A stretch of DNA of 64,000 bases. Source: CAWAND01 sp963797485 (GTDB taxonomy: Bacteria; Chloroflexota; Anaerolineae; Anaerolineales; E44-bin32). The position numbers were made by a program, and so were the translations under genes. Numbering within the stretch: the first letter of the stretch is position 1; each line of letters begins with the position of its first letter. The notes under the pieces were generated by a model. The model saw only the letters and a program-made list of their open reading frames with translations, ran no database searches and was not told where the DNA came from. Below, in pieces: positions 29,872-39,277 of this stretch. The DNA lies in assembly GCA_963797485.1 (NCBI GenBank), contig CAWCPF010000002.1, forward strand, positions 1 to 64,000, written 5' to 3'.

Positions 29872-31821
29872 TTACCGGCGTTTGACCATCGCAAGAACCG
29901 CCGACGCCTTTTTCACCTCGTAGACCGTCTGGTATGTTGAGTAGAAATTGGGGTTATCGAGCGCACGCTTGCACCCTAATACGTAGAGTGGAGCGTCTGC
30001 CCCCCCCTCGCCAGTAACCTTCAGGTCGCTTCTGGCAAAGTCCTGAGCCAAAGGTAGTGGGCCCCAAACTGCCACGCTGGACCCCGTTGGGGCTGTCCTG
30101 TTGCAACGTACCCGATGGCTTCACGGTACGAGATGCACCAGAGATCAAGATCGTAGCTGCCTTCCGCTCCGCTTACGCCTCCCGCAAGAGCATTAAAGTA
30201 GATGTACTCGTAGGGATGAAGGGATACTATCCCAAAGACCCCGGGAACCAGCATTGCCGCAAGAAGAACCCAACGAACAGCCATGGAGCCGATTCTGTTC
30301 CAAAGGTCGGACAGTCCAATTGAGGCAATCAAGAAGACTGGTGGGATGGCGAAAAGAAGTTGACGGATGTTCCCATAGATTGGAGTTCCTGAGGAACAGG
30401 AAGGCGAGCAGGGGCAGACCAAGCCACAACACGGGGACGGCGCCACCGGCAGAAGGGACTTGCTTTTTCGCCAGCCTCCGCGAGAGGGTCACACAGCCCC
30501 AAAGGAAGAGTATTACCGCAGGCAGGGTCAACTCAAGGGCCAGTAGATTGGGAAGTAATCCCACGGCAGGGAAGATGACAGGATGTACGATCCACGGTAG
30601 AGCACAGTATGAGCCTGAAACCTGGACATGACTGTGAAGGACTGTATGAAGTGTTCAACGGGAGCAGACCAAAGATAGGGCCAGGTCCCAAACATGGCCA
30701 AAATCGCTGTGCTGGTATACAGAATCAGCGGAGGAATACCTTTCCGCCCGAGTGTTAGGATCGCGTACACGGAGATCAAGACGCCCGCCAGGGGACCGGC
30801 GATCCTGACCCAGGTAGCCAACCCTGTGACGCAGCCGGCGGCTGCGATGAACAAATGACGAACGAGCCATCGACGGTCGAGTTCCTGAGAGCGTGGAAGG
30901 CAACAGGGCTTTGAGGACAGCGACCATCGCGCCGACGAGCACCAGACCCAGCACAACTTGAACCTCGGCGTAAATCGTCACTGACTTGTCCAGGTAGGCC
31001 TCGACAGCGAAAGATGATCTGTCTTGTGCCAGCCGCGTGAACAGACGGTTGAAGATCGGTCCTGCATTCCCAGAATAGGCATTGCGAACGATCTCAGTGA
31101 TCCATCCTTCTAATTGGAAACCCATCACTAGGTCCAAAACCAAGCCCAGCGCAGCGCCATTGTCGGAGTGCGCCAAGGGTGTGCCCTGAGACGATGGAAT
31201 ATGTGCTCAAGATCGGAGCGGAGTGAGAGGGTAACCCTCTCACGCCAACTGGAGAATCCTCTGGTTCGGGCAGATTATCGCTGCTCCGCCCATAGGCACT
31301 AAAAGCTACGATTTTCCAGCCGCTGACCGGCAAGCGACATGAACACCATGAAGGGAATGTCCTTGGGATTTCATGAAGGCGTAGCCATACAACATCGGCT
31401 GAGTTGAGAAAAGCAGCGTCGCCCCAAACGCAAGCACCGGTTCGACAAACTTCAGGCAGATCAGATAAAACGCACCGACCCCCAACGCAAAGGTCAGGAA
31501 ATTGGCGAAGTGGCCCGCATCAACTTGCAGCCAACCTTCGTGCAAGACTCTGAGCGTTCGAGAGGCAAGGTTCCAGATCATGAGGTAGAAAGGTCCGTAG
31601 TAGACCTTCTTTCCATAGGTTAGGAAGTCAGTTGAACCCTGATAGGCCTTAAGCGATGCGAGCCCATAGACCGAGTTGTTGGGCTCATCTGTCGACTTTC
31701 CATAGTCTGGCGTTGTGAAGTAGGCGATTGCCACGCCCACCAGGATCACCAGCACTATGGCGATATGGACCAAGCGGCTTTGCGATGGAGACGCAGGCTC
31801 CGCTAAGCGCGTGTCGTTCAT
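29872..31821 (-). pseudogene. heavily frameshifted GT39-like membrane protein
   Basis: At least six overlapping frames in order form a paralog of 19899-21863: the N-terminus reads TPDYGKSTDEPNNSVYGLAS and YYGPFYLMIWNLASRTLRVL, then EAYLDKSVTIYAEVQVVLG, NIRQLLFAIPPVFLIASIGL, IVSLHPYEYIYFNALAGGVS and finally LALAQDFARSDLK-like sequence with a stop at 29872. Five or more single-base shifts occur in under 2 kb. GAGGAG precedes the ATG at 31821, so the start is well formed. Order and length are conserved, so sequencing indels and recent decay are both possible. Confidence 0.7.
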
Positions 31822-32440
31822 ATTTCTTCGAATACTCCTCTTACTTTAGAGCCTGAAGCTTCCACAAGGCAACATCCGACCACCTTCAACCCTTGGACCA
31901 GTTTAGGGTCTCAAATCATTCAAGGCCCTCAGGTTAGGCTGAAGGCTTGCTGGCTTCTCACAAGGTTTCACACATTGCAGTGTGGTGGACATCGGGCTCA
32001 ATCTTCGCCGGGCGAGACGGGGTTCTGATTCTGGCATATGCGATCGGCTTACGCCCGGGGCTAGCCAGCTTGTGGGCAGATGGGTCCCCCCACAAACCTT
32101 GACGGTCATTCGTGAAACCGCTGGAACCAGGCACCGGGCAGCGAATGACGATGGCGTCAATCGGAGAAGTGGTCGGGCAAAATAAGCCGCAGGGGAGACG
32201 TGCGGTCTGACTGGCGTTGTCCCCGGCCAGTTCAGACTGAGCATCGATTGGGATGCTCACCAGTCAATCCTGAGCAAGGCCCCAAGAAGAGAGGAATGGA
32301 AGGAGCGTGAGTTGGCAACGATCTCAGTCTCAGGCATCGGCGGGCGGGACTCTACCAGGGCCTGGAGGACTAGCAACCAAGGTCGGGATCTGACGCATAT
32401 GTAACCTGCACGCTGGGGAACGGTGTAGACGTGGGGACCA
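31822..32440. other. gene-free gap of about 620 bases
   Basis: Several short frames on both strands cross this region but none resembles a known family. It contains the ribosome-binding site of the leftward gene at 31821 (GAGGAG near 31834). A loose inverted repeat around 32198-32230 (GTCTGA-CTGGC / GGCCAGTTCAGAC) has a bulge and was not called as a terminator. Promoters for the leftward gene should lie here. Confidence 0.45.
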
Positions 32441-33893
32441 TCAGCCGAGTTCCTGAGTGGCTGTTTCCGGCTTGTTATCTGGCAGCGGCCCGACAGGCAC
32501 GCCAGGAAGATCATGCTTCTCGGTTGCGTACATGCGTACTGCCGTCAACAACATGAGCGCCGCCGCCGGTAAGAATGCCCGATCAAACGATCGATTTCAA
32601 CACCTGCACAAACGTCGAATCCAGCGCATAAGACTGCAGATAGAACAACCCGACCGAGACCAGTCCTGCCAGGGCCGTGGCGACGAATGCAGCGAAGATT
32701 TCTGGATTCGCCTTTGGGCGGACCGTGTAGATCCGAAGAATGACCAGCAGGGCAACAACCTGGAACAGTGCCCCCCAGCGACTCAAGATCTGTATCCGGT
32801 CGTACATGAGCCGCGGGATGAGATAGAGTTCGCGAAAATGAAAATCTCCGCTTTGCCACGCCAGCCATGCACTCCTCAGGGCAGATCCGCCCAACTGATC
32901 GGAGGTCACCCCCTGCCACCCGAATAGAAGCCACGCTCCCGTGATCAATGCACCAGGAATCAACCACCAGCGCAGGTTGAAATTCCGCGCACCAGACATC
33001 CAGAACGAACCCAACAATCCCAGGATCAGGGCCAGACAGTAGCCGAATGCCTCCGCCCGGGTCCAGCCAGCCAGCCCGAACAGCAGCCCGCTCATGAGCA
33101 TGGCGCGCCGGTCCCCTCTCTGCAACCCCTCGATTCCCCAGAGGACAGCCTGGACGAGATAAGCGGTCAACGGAAGATTTGCGTAGCCGCGGGTGCCATG
33201 GTCATAGACCAGGGGCACGGCGATGAGAAAAACGACCCCCAGGCTCGAGAGAACGGGGTCGGTCCCTTGTTTCCGCCAGAATTGATGGGCACCGATGCCA
33301 AGGCTGAGCAGGTAGAGAGGGAAGATGAGTTTTGACATTGGGACCAGATCATTCCCAAATAGCTGGAACTGCGCAATCTGAAGCGAGAGATTGAGCGGAT
33401 AGGTCAGCCCCCAGGCCCCCCAATCCGTCCCAGCAAAGATCGACCCCTCCTTGGCGATGCCGTAACCCTTGGCCCCCCAGCCCGCCGCCGCATCCCAACT
33501 CCCGTATGCGTGTGCCACCGAAAGGTACATCGCCAGGGCAATGAGCAACCCGAAGACCGTCCACCCAAGTCGGCGCGCCCATAGATCCAACCGGCTGTTG
33601 GCCATGGCAGCCATCGGCGGCTGTAAGGGGAGCCTTGGAAGGCCCAATCGCAGCACGCCAAGCAAAGCGCCCATCAGTGACACCCAAATCAAAGCAACGC
33701 TCAGCCTGGTCAGAGGCAAACCCGCCCAACTAAAGATGAAAAGCACCCAGGCAAACAGCCCTCCACCTACAGGAACAGAAAGGCCCAGCAGGCTCAGCCA
33801 ATCCAATCGCCCAAGCACGACACGCACGAGGACTAGCCCCAGTGCGGCAAAACCGACCAACACCAGAAAGCCCAAGATCGCCGAGATAATCAT
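32441..33893 (-). pseudogene. polytopic membrane protein (GT-C-like), frameshifted at the 3' end
   Basis: The long frame (33893 to 32583) has about ten hydrophobic helices with AHAYGSWDAAAGWGAKGYGI in the first large loop and YDHGTRGYANLPLTAYLVQ. It stops at SIV, but a one-base shift near 32590 continues as SFDRAFLPAAALMLLTAVRM, a last helix, and ends at 32441 after a short polar tail. The rejoined product is about 483 residues. The start is three bases after the stop of the 184-residue gene upstream, so the two are probably co-translated. Confidence 0.65.
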
Positions 33894-33896
33894 GCC

Positions 33897-34451
33897 TCAG
33901 TCACTTGGTGAACCGGGTACCTTACCTGGGGGCACATACAGGCCGAACTTGTCGTCAAAGGGCACGTAGACTTTGTATTTCAGAGCCTCCTCAGGGGGAG
34001 GAAAATGCGGCATCGCCAGGACATACGTGTGCTCAGTTCGGGCGCGATACATGCATTTCGCAGCCTCATTCGGACCACAGTTGTAGACCTTGCGCGGAAA
34101 GAAGTAGAACTGCATCAAACCCACTTCAGCGTAGGGCTGGATGATGCTGTGAGGAGGCAGCACAATGCTCGAGGTGTCGTCCGTCAGGCGGTGTACGAAG
34201 CTCACGTAGTCCGCGAAATGATCCCCCAGCGCCCACCGAGCGCCGCGCTCCCATGCAGGCTGCCCCAGCCTGTCGAAGGTATCCGGAAGCCCCTTGATCG
34301 CCTCGCTCTTCGACAGGCCTATGAGCTGCAACACCAGCCCGGCAGCGAGAATCGCTGTGCCTGCATGGCGAAATGCCCACCGAAGGTAGGGCAGCAGCCT
34401 CGCTCGGATCGGACCTGTTTGAGGCGCCAGTCGATCTGTCTCGTGATTCAA
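33897..34451 (-). CDS. hypothetical single-pass membrane protein, 184 residues
   Basis: The protein has a short cytoplasmic N-terminus, one helix (about residues 30-47, HAGTAILAAGLVLQLIGL) and an extracytoplasmic domain of about 135 residues with two cysteines (VYNCGPNEAAKCMYRARTE). The frame opens with TTG at 34451. It is three bases upstream of the polytopic gene at 32441-33893, so it may be a partner subunit. I recognise no family. Confidence 0.6.
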   Translation of the reverse strand: MNHETDRLAPQTGPIRARLLPYLRWAFRHAGTAILAAGLVLQLIGLSKSEAIKGLPDTFDRLGQPAWERGARWALGDHFADYVSFVHRLTDDTSSIVLPPHSIIQPYAEVGLMQFYFFPRKVYNCGPNEAAKCMYRARTEHTYVLAMPHFPPPEEALKYKVYVPFDDKFGLYVPPGKVPGSPSD

Positions 34452-34521
34452 GTCTTCACCGTCGAATCAGCTGTGATCGGGCATGCCCCAATCCAATGCT
34501 CACACAACAACGCACGAGGCT

Positions 34522-34557
34522 CAACGCGCCACAGCGGCCTTGTGGATGCGCGCGTTG
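34522..34557. repeat. hairpin in the gap between two leftward genes
   Basis: CAACGCGC (34522-34529) pairs perfectly with GCGCGTTG (34550-34557), and inside the loop CACA pairs with TGTG. It lies about 100 bases after the stop of the GT2 gene at 34657. It could terminate or attenuate transcription of the assembly module; no T-tract follows. Confidence 0.5.
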
Positions 34558-34656
34558 TTTCATGGGCCAACATCACGCTTCAGGTTCAACACCGGCCGGG
34601 GATATCGAGTCTCCACGACCAATCGGGAGCCGCAAGCGCTCCGACGCTCACATGGT

Positions 34657-35625
34657 TCAGGTCCCTATCGAATTCGTCTGTTCTTTCGAGCCTGTCATGG
34701 CCCGCCTGAGCTGATAGTGAATTTCTTCACTAAGGCGCCGGTTTCGAGCGATCAGATCGGCCAAGAGACCGAGCAATAAGACCTGGAAGGCCAGCAGGAG
34801 CAGCACCGAGGCCACTACCACGGATTGGACATGGCCTGATCCCTGCCCAAGCAAGAAGTAGTACAGGTATCGAACGAAGAGGACCACTCCGGCGATGAGC
34901 GGCATCAGGCTGAGGAGCGTAAATACTCGCAGCGCTTCATACATCAAGAAAATACGCATGATGGTGACGCTGGAGCGGATGACATAACTCGTCAGGCTGC
35001 GGATCAGACGTGAATCGCGGGTCTTGGGATTGGTTTCTACCGGCACTGACGCCACAACCAACCCCTTCTTCCCCGCCTGGATGATGGTCTCCAGGGTGTA
35101 GGTGTAGCTGGAGAACACCACCAAGCGAGAGGCGGCTTCACGCGACAACGCCCGGAAACCGCTGGTGGCATCCTGGACACTTGTGCCTGAAGTCCACCGA
35201 ACCACGCGGGTTCCCAACCTCTGGAGTACCTTTTTCAGCCACGAGAAGTGTTGGATGGTGTCGACGCGACGATCGCCGACCACCATGTCGGCCTCACCGC
35301 GAACAATCGGGCCCACCAGAGCGGGGATGCTGGCGCCCTGATACTGGTGATCTCCGTCGGTATTGATGATGATGTCGGCGCCGGCCCGCAGCGCGGCATC
35401 CAGCCCACTGGAAAACGCCAGCGCCAGTCCCCGGTTGATCGGGAAGCGCAGGATGTGATCGACACCCAGCTCGCGCGCCAGCTTCGCCGTGCCGTCCGTG
35501 CTGCCATCGTCGATCACCAGGGTCTCGATGGTGTCGATGCCCTCCAGCGTGCGAGGCAAATCAGCCAGCACGTCTGGGAGCGTGGATTTTTCGTTGTAGC
35601 ACGGAATCTGTATGATTAGCTTCAA
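34657..35625 (-). CDS. GT2 glycosyltransferase with two C-terminal helices (polyprenyl-phosphate sugar type)
   Basis: This intact 322-residue protein starts MKLIIQIPCYNEKSTLPDVL, then VIDDGSTDGT, INTDGDHQYQG (the DxD metal site), DATSGFRALSR and TYTLETIIQAGKKG, followed by two hydrophobic helices (about residues 232-255 and 265-290). The layout is that of DPM1/GtrB-like enzymes that make polyprenyl-phosphate sugars for GT-C enzymes, which are abundant here. Its ATG overlaps the WecA-like stop (ATGA), so it is translationally coupled. Confidence 0.85.
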   Translation of the reverse strand: MKLIIQIPCYNEKSTLPDVLADLPRTLEGIDTIETLVIDDGSTDGTAKLARELGVDHILRFPINRGLALAFSSGLDAALRAGADIIINTDGDHQYQGASIPALVGPIVRGEADMVVGDRRVDTIQHFSWLKKVLQRLGTRVVRWTSGTSVQDATSGFRALSREAASRLVVFSSYTYTLETIIQAGKKGLVVASVPVETNPKTRDSRLIRSLTSYVIRSSVTIMRIFLMYEALRVFTLLSLMPLIAGVVLFVRYLYYFLLGQGSGHVQSVVVASVLLLLAFQVLLLGLLADLIARNRRLSEEIHYQLRRAMTGSKEQTNSIGT

Positions 35626-36660
35626 ACGGGTGTATTCCCCTTGCTTGGCTCGAATCGTCTCTCGAGGGCGAAGATGGCCACAGCCCCGAGCGCCAACATA
35701 CCGGCAAACAACAGGTTGGCCAGGACCACCCCCGCCCCGAGCGCGATGAACGCCAACAACCCAAGCATAACGGCGGCCAAATGCATCGCCAGCACGGATC
35801 GATTCGGATCCAGCCCGAGTGCCACCAGCCGGTGATATGTGTGATCGCGGTCGGCCCGATAGATTGGCCTCCGTCGCCGAACGCGTGAAATCACGACCAG
35901 GCTAGTGTCGAATATTGGCACCCCAAGAACCAGGATGGGCGTGAACCAGGAGACGGCTTGAGGCAGCCCTGCCCCGGCGGGTACATACGCAATCCCCACG
36001 GCCGATAGAACCACGCCCAGGACCTGCGCGCCCGAGTCACCCAGGAACAGATAGGCCGGAGATGTGTTGAAGAAGAACACGCCCAGGCAGGCGCCCAGGA
36101 GCGCGGCAGACAGCGCCAGCCAGGACAGGCTGCCCGGCGTCCACGGTGACCAGCATGAAGAAGGCCGCAGCCACACTGGCCAGGCCGATGGCCAGCCCAT
36201 CCTTGCTGTCGACCAGGTTGAAAGCATTGATCAGACCCACAATCCAAATCACCGTCAGCGCAAGATCCAGCCACTCGATGCGTGTAATGTGGACCTCGAT
36301 TCCGAAGTACACCAGCAGGCCGGCTGCAAGGACTTGCCCGGCGAATTTCCAGATCGGTGCCAGGTTAACTCGGTCGTCCACCAAGCCCAGGACGGCCACC
36401 CAGGCGGCCGCGCCTAAGATCCCGGCAACCTGCCGATCGAGCTGCGGTCTCAACAAACCATACGCCAGCAGCAACGCCATCACCAAGACCGGCCCGCCCG
36501 CCAGCGGAGTAGGGGCTTGGTGGGTCTTGTGGGGTGCCGATCCCGGAATGTCCACCAGACCCCACCTGGCCGCCAGGCGCAGCGCCAACGGCGAAAGCAT
36601 CAAGGCGCTCACGCACGCCACCAGGATGAGGGGAAACAGGTCTGCCAATCGGATGATCAA
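35622..36660 (-). pseudogene. WecA/MraY-type phosphoglycosyltransferase, frameshifted
   Basis: This family attaches the first sugar-1-phosphate to undecaprenyl phosphate and so starts glycan assembly. The N-terminal frame (36660 to about 36135) has several helices, APHKTHQAPTPLAGGPVLVM, LGLVDDR and NAFNLVDSKDGLA. After a shift near 36135 the second frame gives YLFLGDSGAQVLG and YRADRDHTYHRLVALGL, the conserved His-rich loop. The catalytic aspartates are present; the usual DGxDG is DSKDG here. The rejoined length of about 346 residues is normal. The gene lies between the ligase-like gene and the coupled GT2. Confidence 0.82.
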
Positions 36661-36673
36661 GTCACTGGCTGCC

Positions 36674-38278
36674 TTAGGGCGATCCTTCGGGACGATGAGG
36701 CTGGTCGTCCGCCGGGCCCGATTCTAGCATTGATGCGGGCATGGTCGAAGCCGCCGCCGCGCCGCTGGGCGAGGGCCTTAGGCGTGCATAGGCGACGGTG
36801 ATCAACCCATTGATCACCCAGACTTGGGGGAGGGCGTAGCTGTCCAGGCTGAAGCCTTCGATCAGTTGCGCCGCCAGGGCCAGCAGGCCGACCAGACCCA
36901 TGGTCCTCGCCACTCCGGAACCGCGGGAGTAAAGGGACCACGCGCATCCCAGCAGGACAGACAGCCACACAAGATAGGCTGCCAAACCGACCAGGCCGTT
37001 TTCGGCCAGCAGGCGGATCCACAGATTCTTGGGATTGGGGAAATTGCGGTTTCCCGGTTTGGCGATCGCTCGAATCTCCGTCAACGTATAGCCGTAGGCG
37101 GGCTGGCCGGCCACAAAATAGAACCCGGCATTGCCCGGACCAACACCCAAGACGGGGTGGGCTTCATAAGCCGAAAAGGCCGCCCGCCAGTAAACCAGCC
37201 GTTCGGCAAACGCCACACGGTTGGCAAGTTCGTAGATAACGGCATACGGGTACTGCTCCCGGATCGCCGTCAACTCGCGCGGAACCTGCAGCACCCGCCT
37301 CAAACGCCAATCGTAGTTGGCGCCGACCCTGATCAGACCATACACAACACCGATCTCGAAAACGAGGCCGAGGGTCAGTGCAGCCAAGAGCAGGACCCGG
37401 CGCAGGCGCTTCTGTTCCGCTTCCTTGTCCGGCATAAGGCGCCGGGCCCAGGACGTGATCACCGCCCTCACGAGCAGGAAATAGACCACGCCGGCGACGG
37501 CCAGCAGGCTGACCACACTCACTCGCGAGCGGGTCATGACCAAGATGGCGGTCCCCCATACGCTCAAGACTAGTTCGATCGAAACCCAGGACCGTCTGGC
37601 GCTAAAGACCGATTGCCGGGTCAGCACGCTCCCGATCCACAATGGCAGGTAAAGCACGACCAGCTGGTCGCCGAGCCACGAGGGTTCGAAAGTCAGCCCG
37701 GAAACCCGGTTGCGGAGCAGATCGCGAACCGAGAAAAGGCGTTGAATCTCATTCAGGGTTTGCGGGATGTTGGCAATGTTGTCGGTGACGTATGTGGCCT
37801 GAATCGTCGACCAGATCAGCATCAGAAAACCGCCCGCGTACAGCGCCCGCAAACTCCAGCGAAGCCGGCGCTCCGAATGGGGCAGGGTTGAAGAACACAA
37901 ATAAAAGCACAGGCCAATACCGAGGGTGATCAGGGCACGGATTTCGCGGCTGAGAGGGTTTTGCCCCTTGTAGGGGAGGATCGTCAGGCTCAAACCGAAG
38001 GCGGCGGAGACCAGCGCCAGTGCAGCAAACAGTAGCAATGGTCTGACCGGCGCCGGAAACCGGCCGTTCTTGAGGACATAGGGGATAAGCCAGAGCCAGA
38101 TGAGGAAGAAGAGAATCAGAGCTGAAAGCGGGTAAACGCTTGAATCGCCCACATATTCCCTGACCAACGGGAAGCTGGTCACCGGAATGGCGACCAGCAT
38201 GGCCAGCCAAAGCCACCAGGCAACTGTCCCCAGCCAGGTTGACAGGCGGTCGAGCGCCCCGGACCGTCCTAATCGCAT
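36674..38278 (-). CDS. O-antigen ligase / polymerase family protein
   Basis: This intact polytopic protein of about 534 residues starts at ATG 38278 (MRLGRSGALDRLSTWLG); the longer frame to 38386 would overlap the Wzz-like gene. It has about twelve helices, a large periplasmic loop with PVLGVGPGNAGFYFVAGQPA, and PKNLWIRLLAENGLVGLAAY, the conserved NxxL..ENG pattern of WaaL/Wzy-type proteins. It would polymerise repeat units or ligate the finished chain at the outer face of the membrane. The neighbouring Wzz-like gene suggests the polymerase role. Confidence 0.8.
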   Translation of the reverse strand: MRLGRSGALDRLSTWLGTVAWWLWLAMLVAIPVTSFPLVREYVGDSSVYPLSALILFFLIWLWLIPYVLKNGRFPAPVRPLLLFAALALVSAAFGLSLTILPYKGQNPLSREIRALITLGIGLCFYLCSSTLPHSERRLRWSLRALYAGGFLMLIWSTIQATYVTDNIANIPQTLNEIQRLFSVRDLLRNRVSGLTFEPSWLGDQLVVLYLPLWIGSVLTRQSVFSARRSWVSIELVLSVWGTAILVMTRSRVSVVSLLAVAGVVYFLLVRAVITSWARRLMPDKEAEQKRLRRVLLLAALTLGLVFEIGVVYGLIRVGANYDWRLRRVLQVPRELTAIREQYPYAVIYELANRVAFAERLVYWRAAFSAYEAHPVLGVGPGNAGFYFVAGQPAYGYTLTEIRAIAKPGNRNFPNPKNLWIRLLAENGLVGLAAYLVWLSVLLGCAWSLYSRGSGVARTMGLVGLLALAAQLIEGFSLDSYALPQVWVINGLITVAYARLRPSPSGAAAASTMPASMLESGPADDQPHRPEGSP

Positions 38279-38345
38279 GCCTACTGACCTGGGGCGCAAC
38301 GAGGGTGGTGTGCCGTCCGGGAGCCTCGTCTGAACCGTCTGGGGC

Positions 38346-39140
38346 TCATGTCGCCGAACGCGCCCGGGGCCACATGCCGGCACCAACCAGCACCAGACCC
38401 AGCGACAGCCCTACCAATGTCCCGGCCAAGGCCAGGATGGGCACGGCTTCACGTACGGGTTTGTCCGGAGGCGAGGCACTCTTCAACTCGGTCAGCGACA
38501 GCGCAGGCAGGATGCCCTGGCCGAGGCGGGCTTCCTCAAGCAGATCAGCGCCGACTTGGTCAGGATCGAGCCCCAAATCCATCTCATCACAGGCCCACAA
38601 ATTGCCGCTGTTGCCCTCGATCAGCACCTCGGGCTGGCAAGCGACGCTGAAGAGCAGTGCCTGGAATTGTCCTGCCTTGAGCGCATGCGCACTGGCGGCT
38701 TGGAACTCGCTCTCGGCCGCCTTGGCCCAGGCATTGGCGCGGTCGGCAGCAGAGCGGGGCGAGTCGGCCGTGGCTTCCAGATCCCAGCGCGAGTCATACT
38801 TCTCCAGGCGGAGTACGGCGCGGAAGGCCTCCAGGCTATTCCCTGCCAGCTCCGGACTGAGCTGGCCTCGGGCGGCCTCCAGGGTCGCATCCGAAAGCAG
38901 GAGGTCCTGAATCCTCAGGTTGGCTTCCACCTGGACATTGCCATTGAGCGGTTCCGCCAGGTTCGGATCCGCCCCGATGCCAAGGGAGGCGGTGGCCAAA
39001 TACCTGGGCGCCACCACATAGCCGGAGGCCAGACCCAACAACCCGCCCAGGAGTCCGGCGATCAGGACCAGCGGCCAGCTGCGCATCAGGCGTTGGCTGG
39101 CGTCGGATAAGTTCAGGTCATCAGACAGGGTCAGGGTCAC
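38346..39140 (-). CDS. Wzz-like polysaccharide co-polymerase
   Basis: This 264-residue protein has the polysaccharide co-polymerase topology: one N-terminal helix (about residues 22-46), an extracytoplasmic domain of about 185 residues, and one C-terminal helix (about residues 235-256). VAPRYLATASLGIG follows the first helix, as in chain-length determinants (YxAxAxL). The C-terminal helix is preceded by PVREAVPILALAG, like the Pro-rich segment of the family. No kinase domain is attached. It probably sets chain length for the polymerase just downstream. Confidence 0.78.
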   Translation of the reverse strand: MTLTLSDDLNLSDASQRLMRSWPLVLIAGLLGGLLGLASGYVVAPRYLATASLGIGADPNLAEPLNGNVQVEANLRIQDLLLSDATLEAARGQLSPELAGNSLEAFRAVLRLEKYDSRWDLEATADSPRSAADRANAWAKAAESEFQAASAHALKAGQFQALLFSVACQPEVLIEGNSGNLWACDEMDLGLDPDQVGADLLEEARLGQGILPALSLTELKSASPPDKPVREAVPILALAGTLVGLSLGLVLVGAGMWPRARSAT

Positions 39141-39230
39141 TCGGTCAACCTATGCTCACGGCTGGGTGGCTGAGAGTCTACCACCCTGGCCCGGCCAGCC
39201 AGGCCATCCAGCCTCGCCCGCGCTCGCCGG

Positions 39231-39248
39231 CCCGGGAGCCCTCCCGGG
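39231..39248. repeat. perfect GC-rich hairpin
   Basis: CCCGGGAG and CTCCCGGG pair perfectly around two bases. It lies about 30 bases beyond the stop of the leftward gene at 39278. A second stem, CCCGGG(39271-39276)/CCCGGG(39282-39287), spans that stop. Together they look like a termination region separating 39278-41148 from the Wzz-like gene. Confidence 0.6.
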
Positions 39249-39277
39249 ACCACGAGCGCGCCGGACGCCGCCCGGGC

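Noticed and set aside
32198..32230. inverted repeat near 32.2 kb as a terminator
   Set aside because: The stem has a bulge and no T-tract, and it is not directly downstream of a gene end.
31903..32514. three overlapping short frames in the 620-base gap
   Set aside because: No hydrophobic pattern, motif or ribosome-binding site supports any of them.
34715..34732. TAGTGAA-N4-TTCACTA palindrome resembling the Rex half-sites
   Set aside because: It lies inside the coding sequence of the GT2 gene and differs from the consensus at the outer bases.
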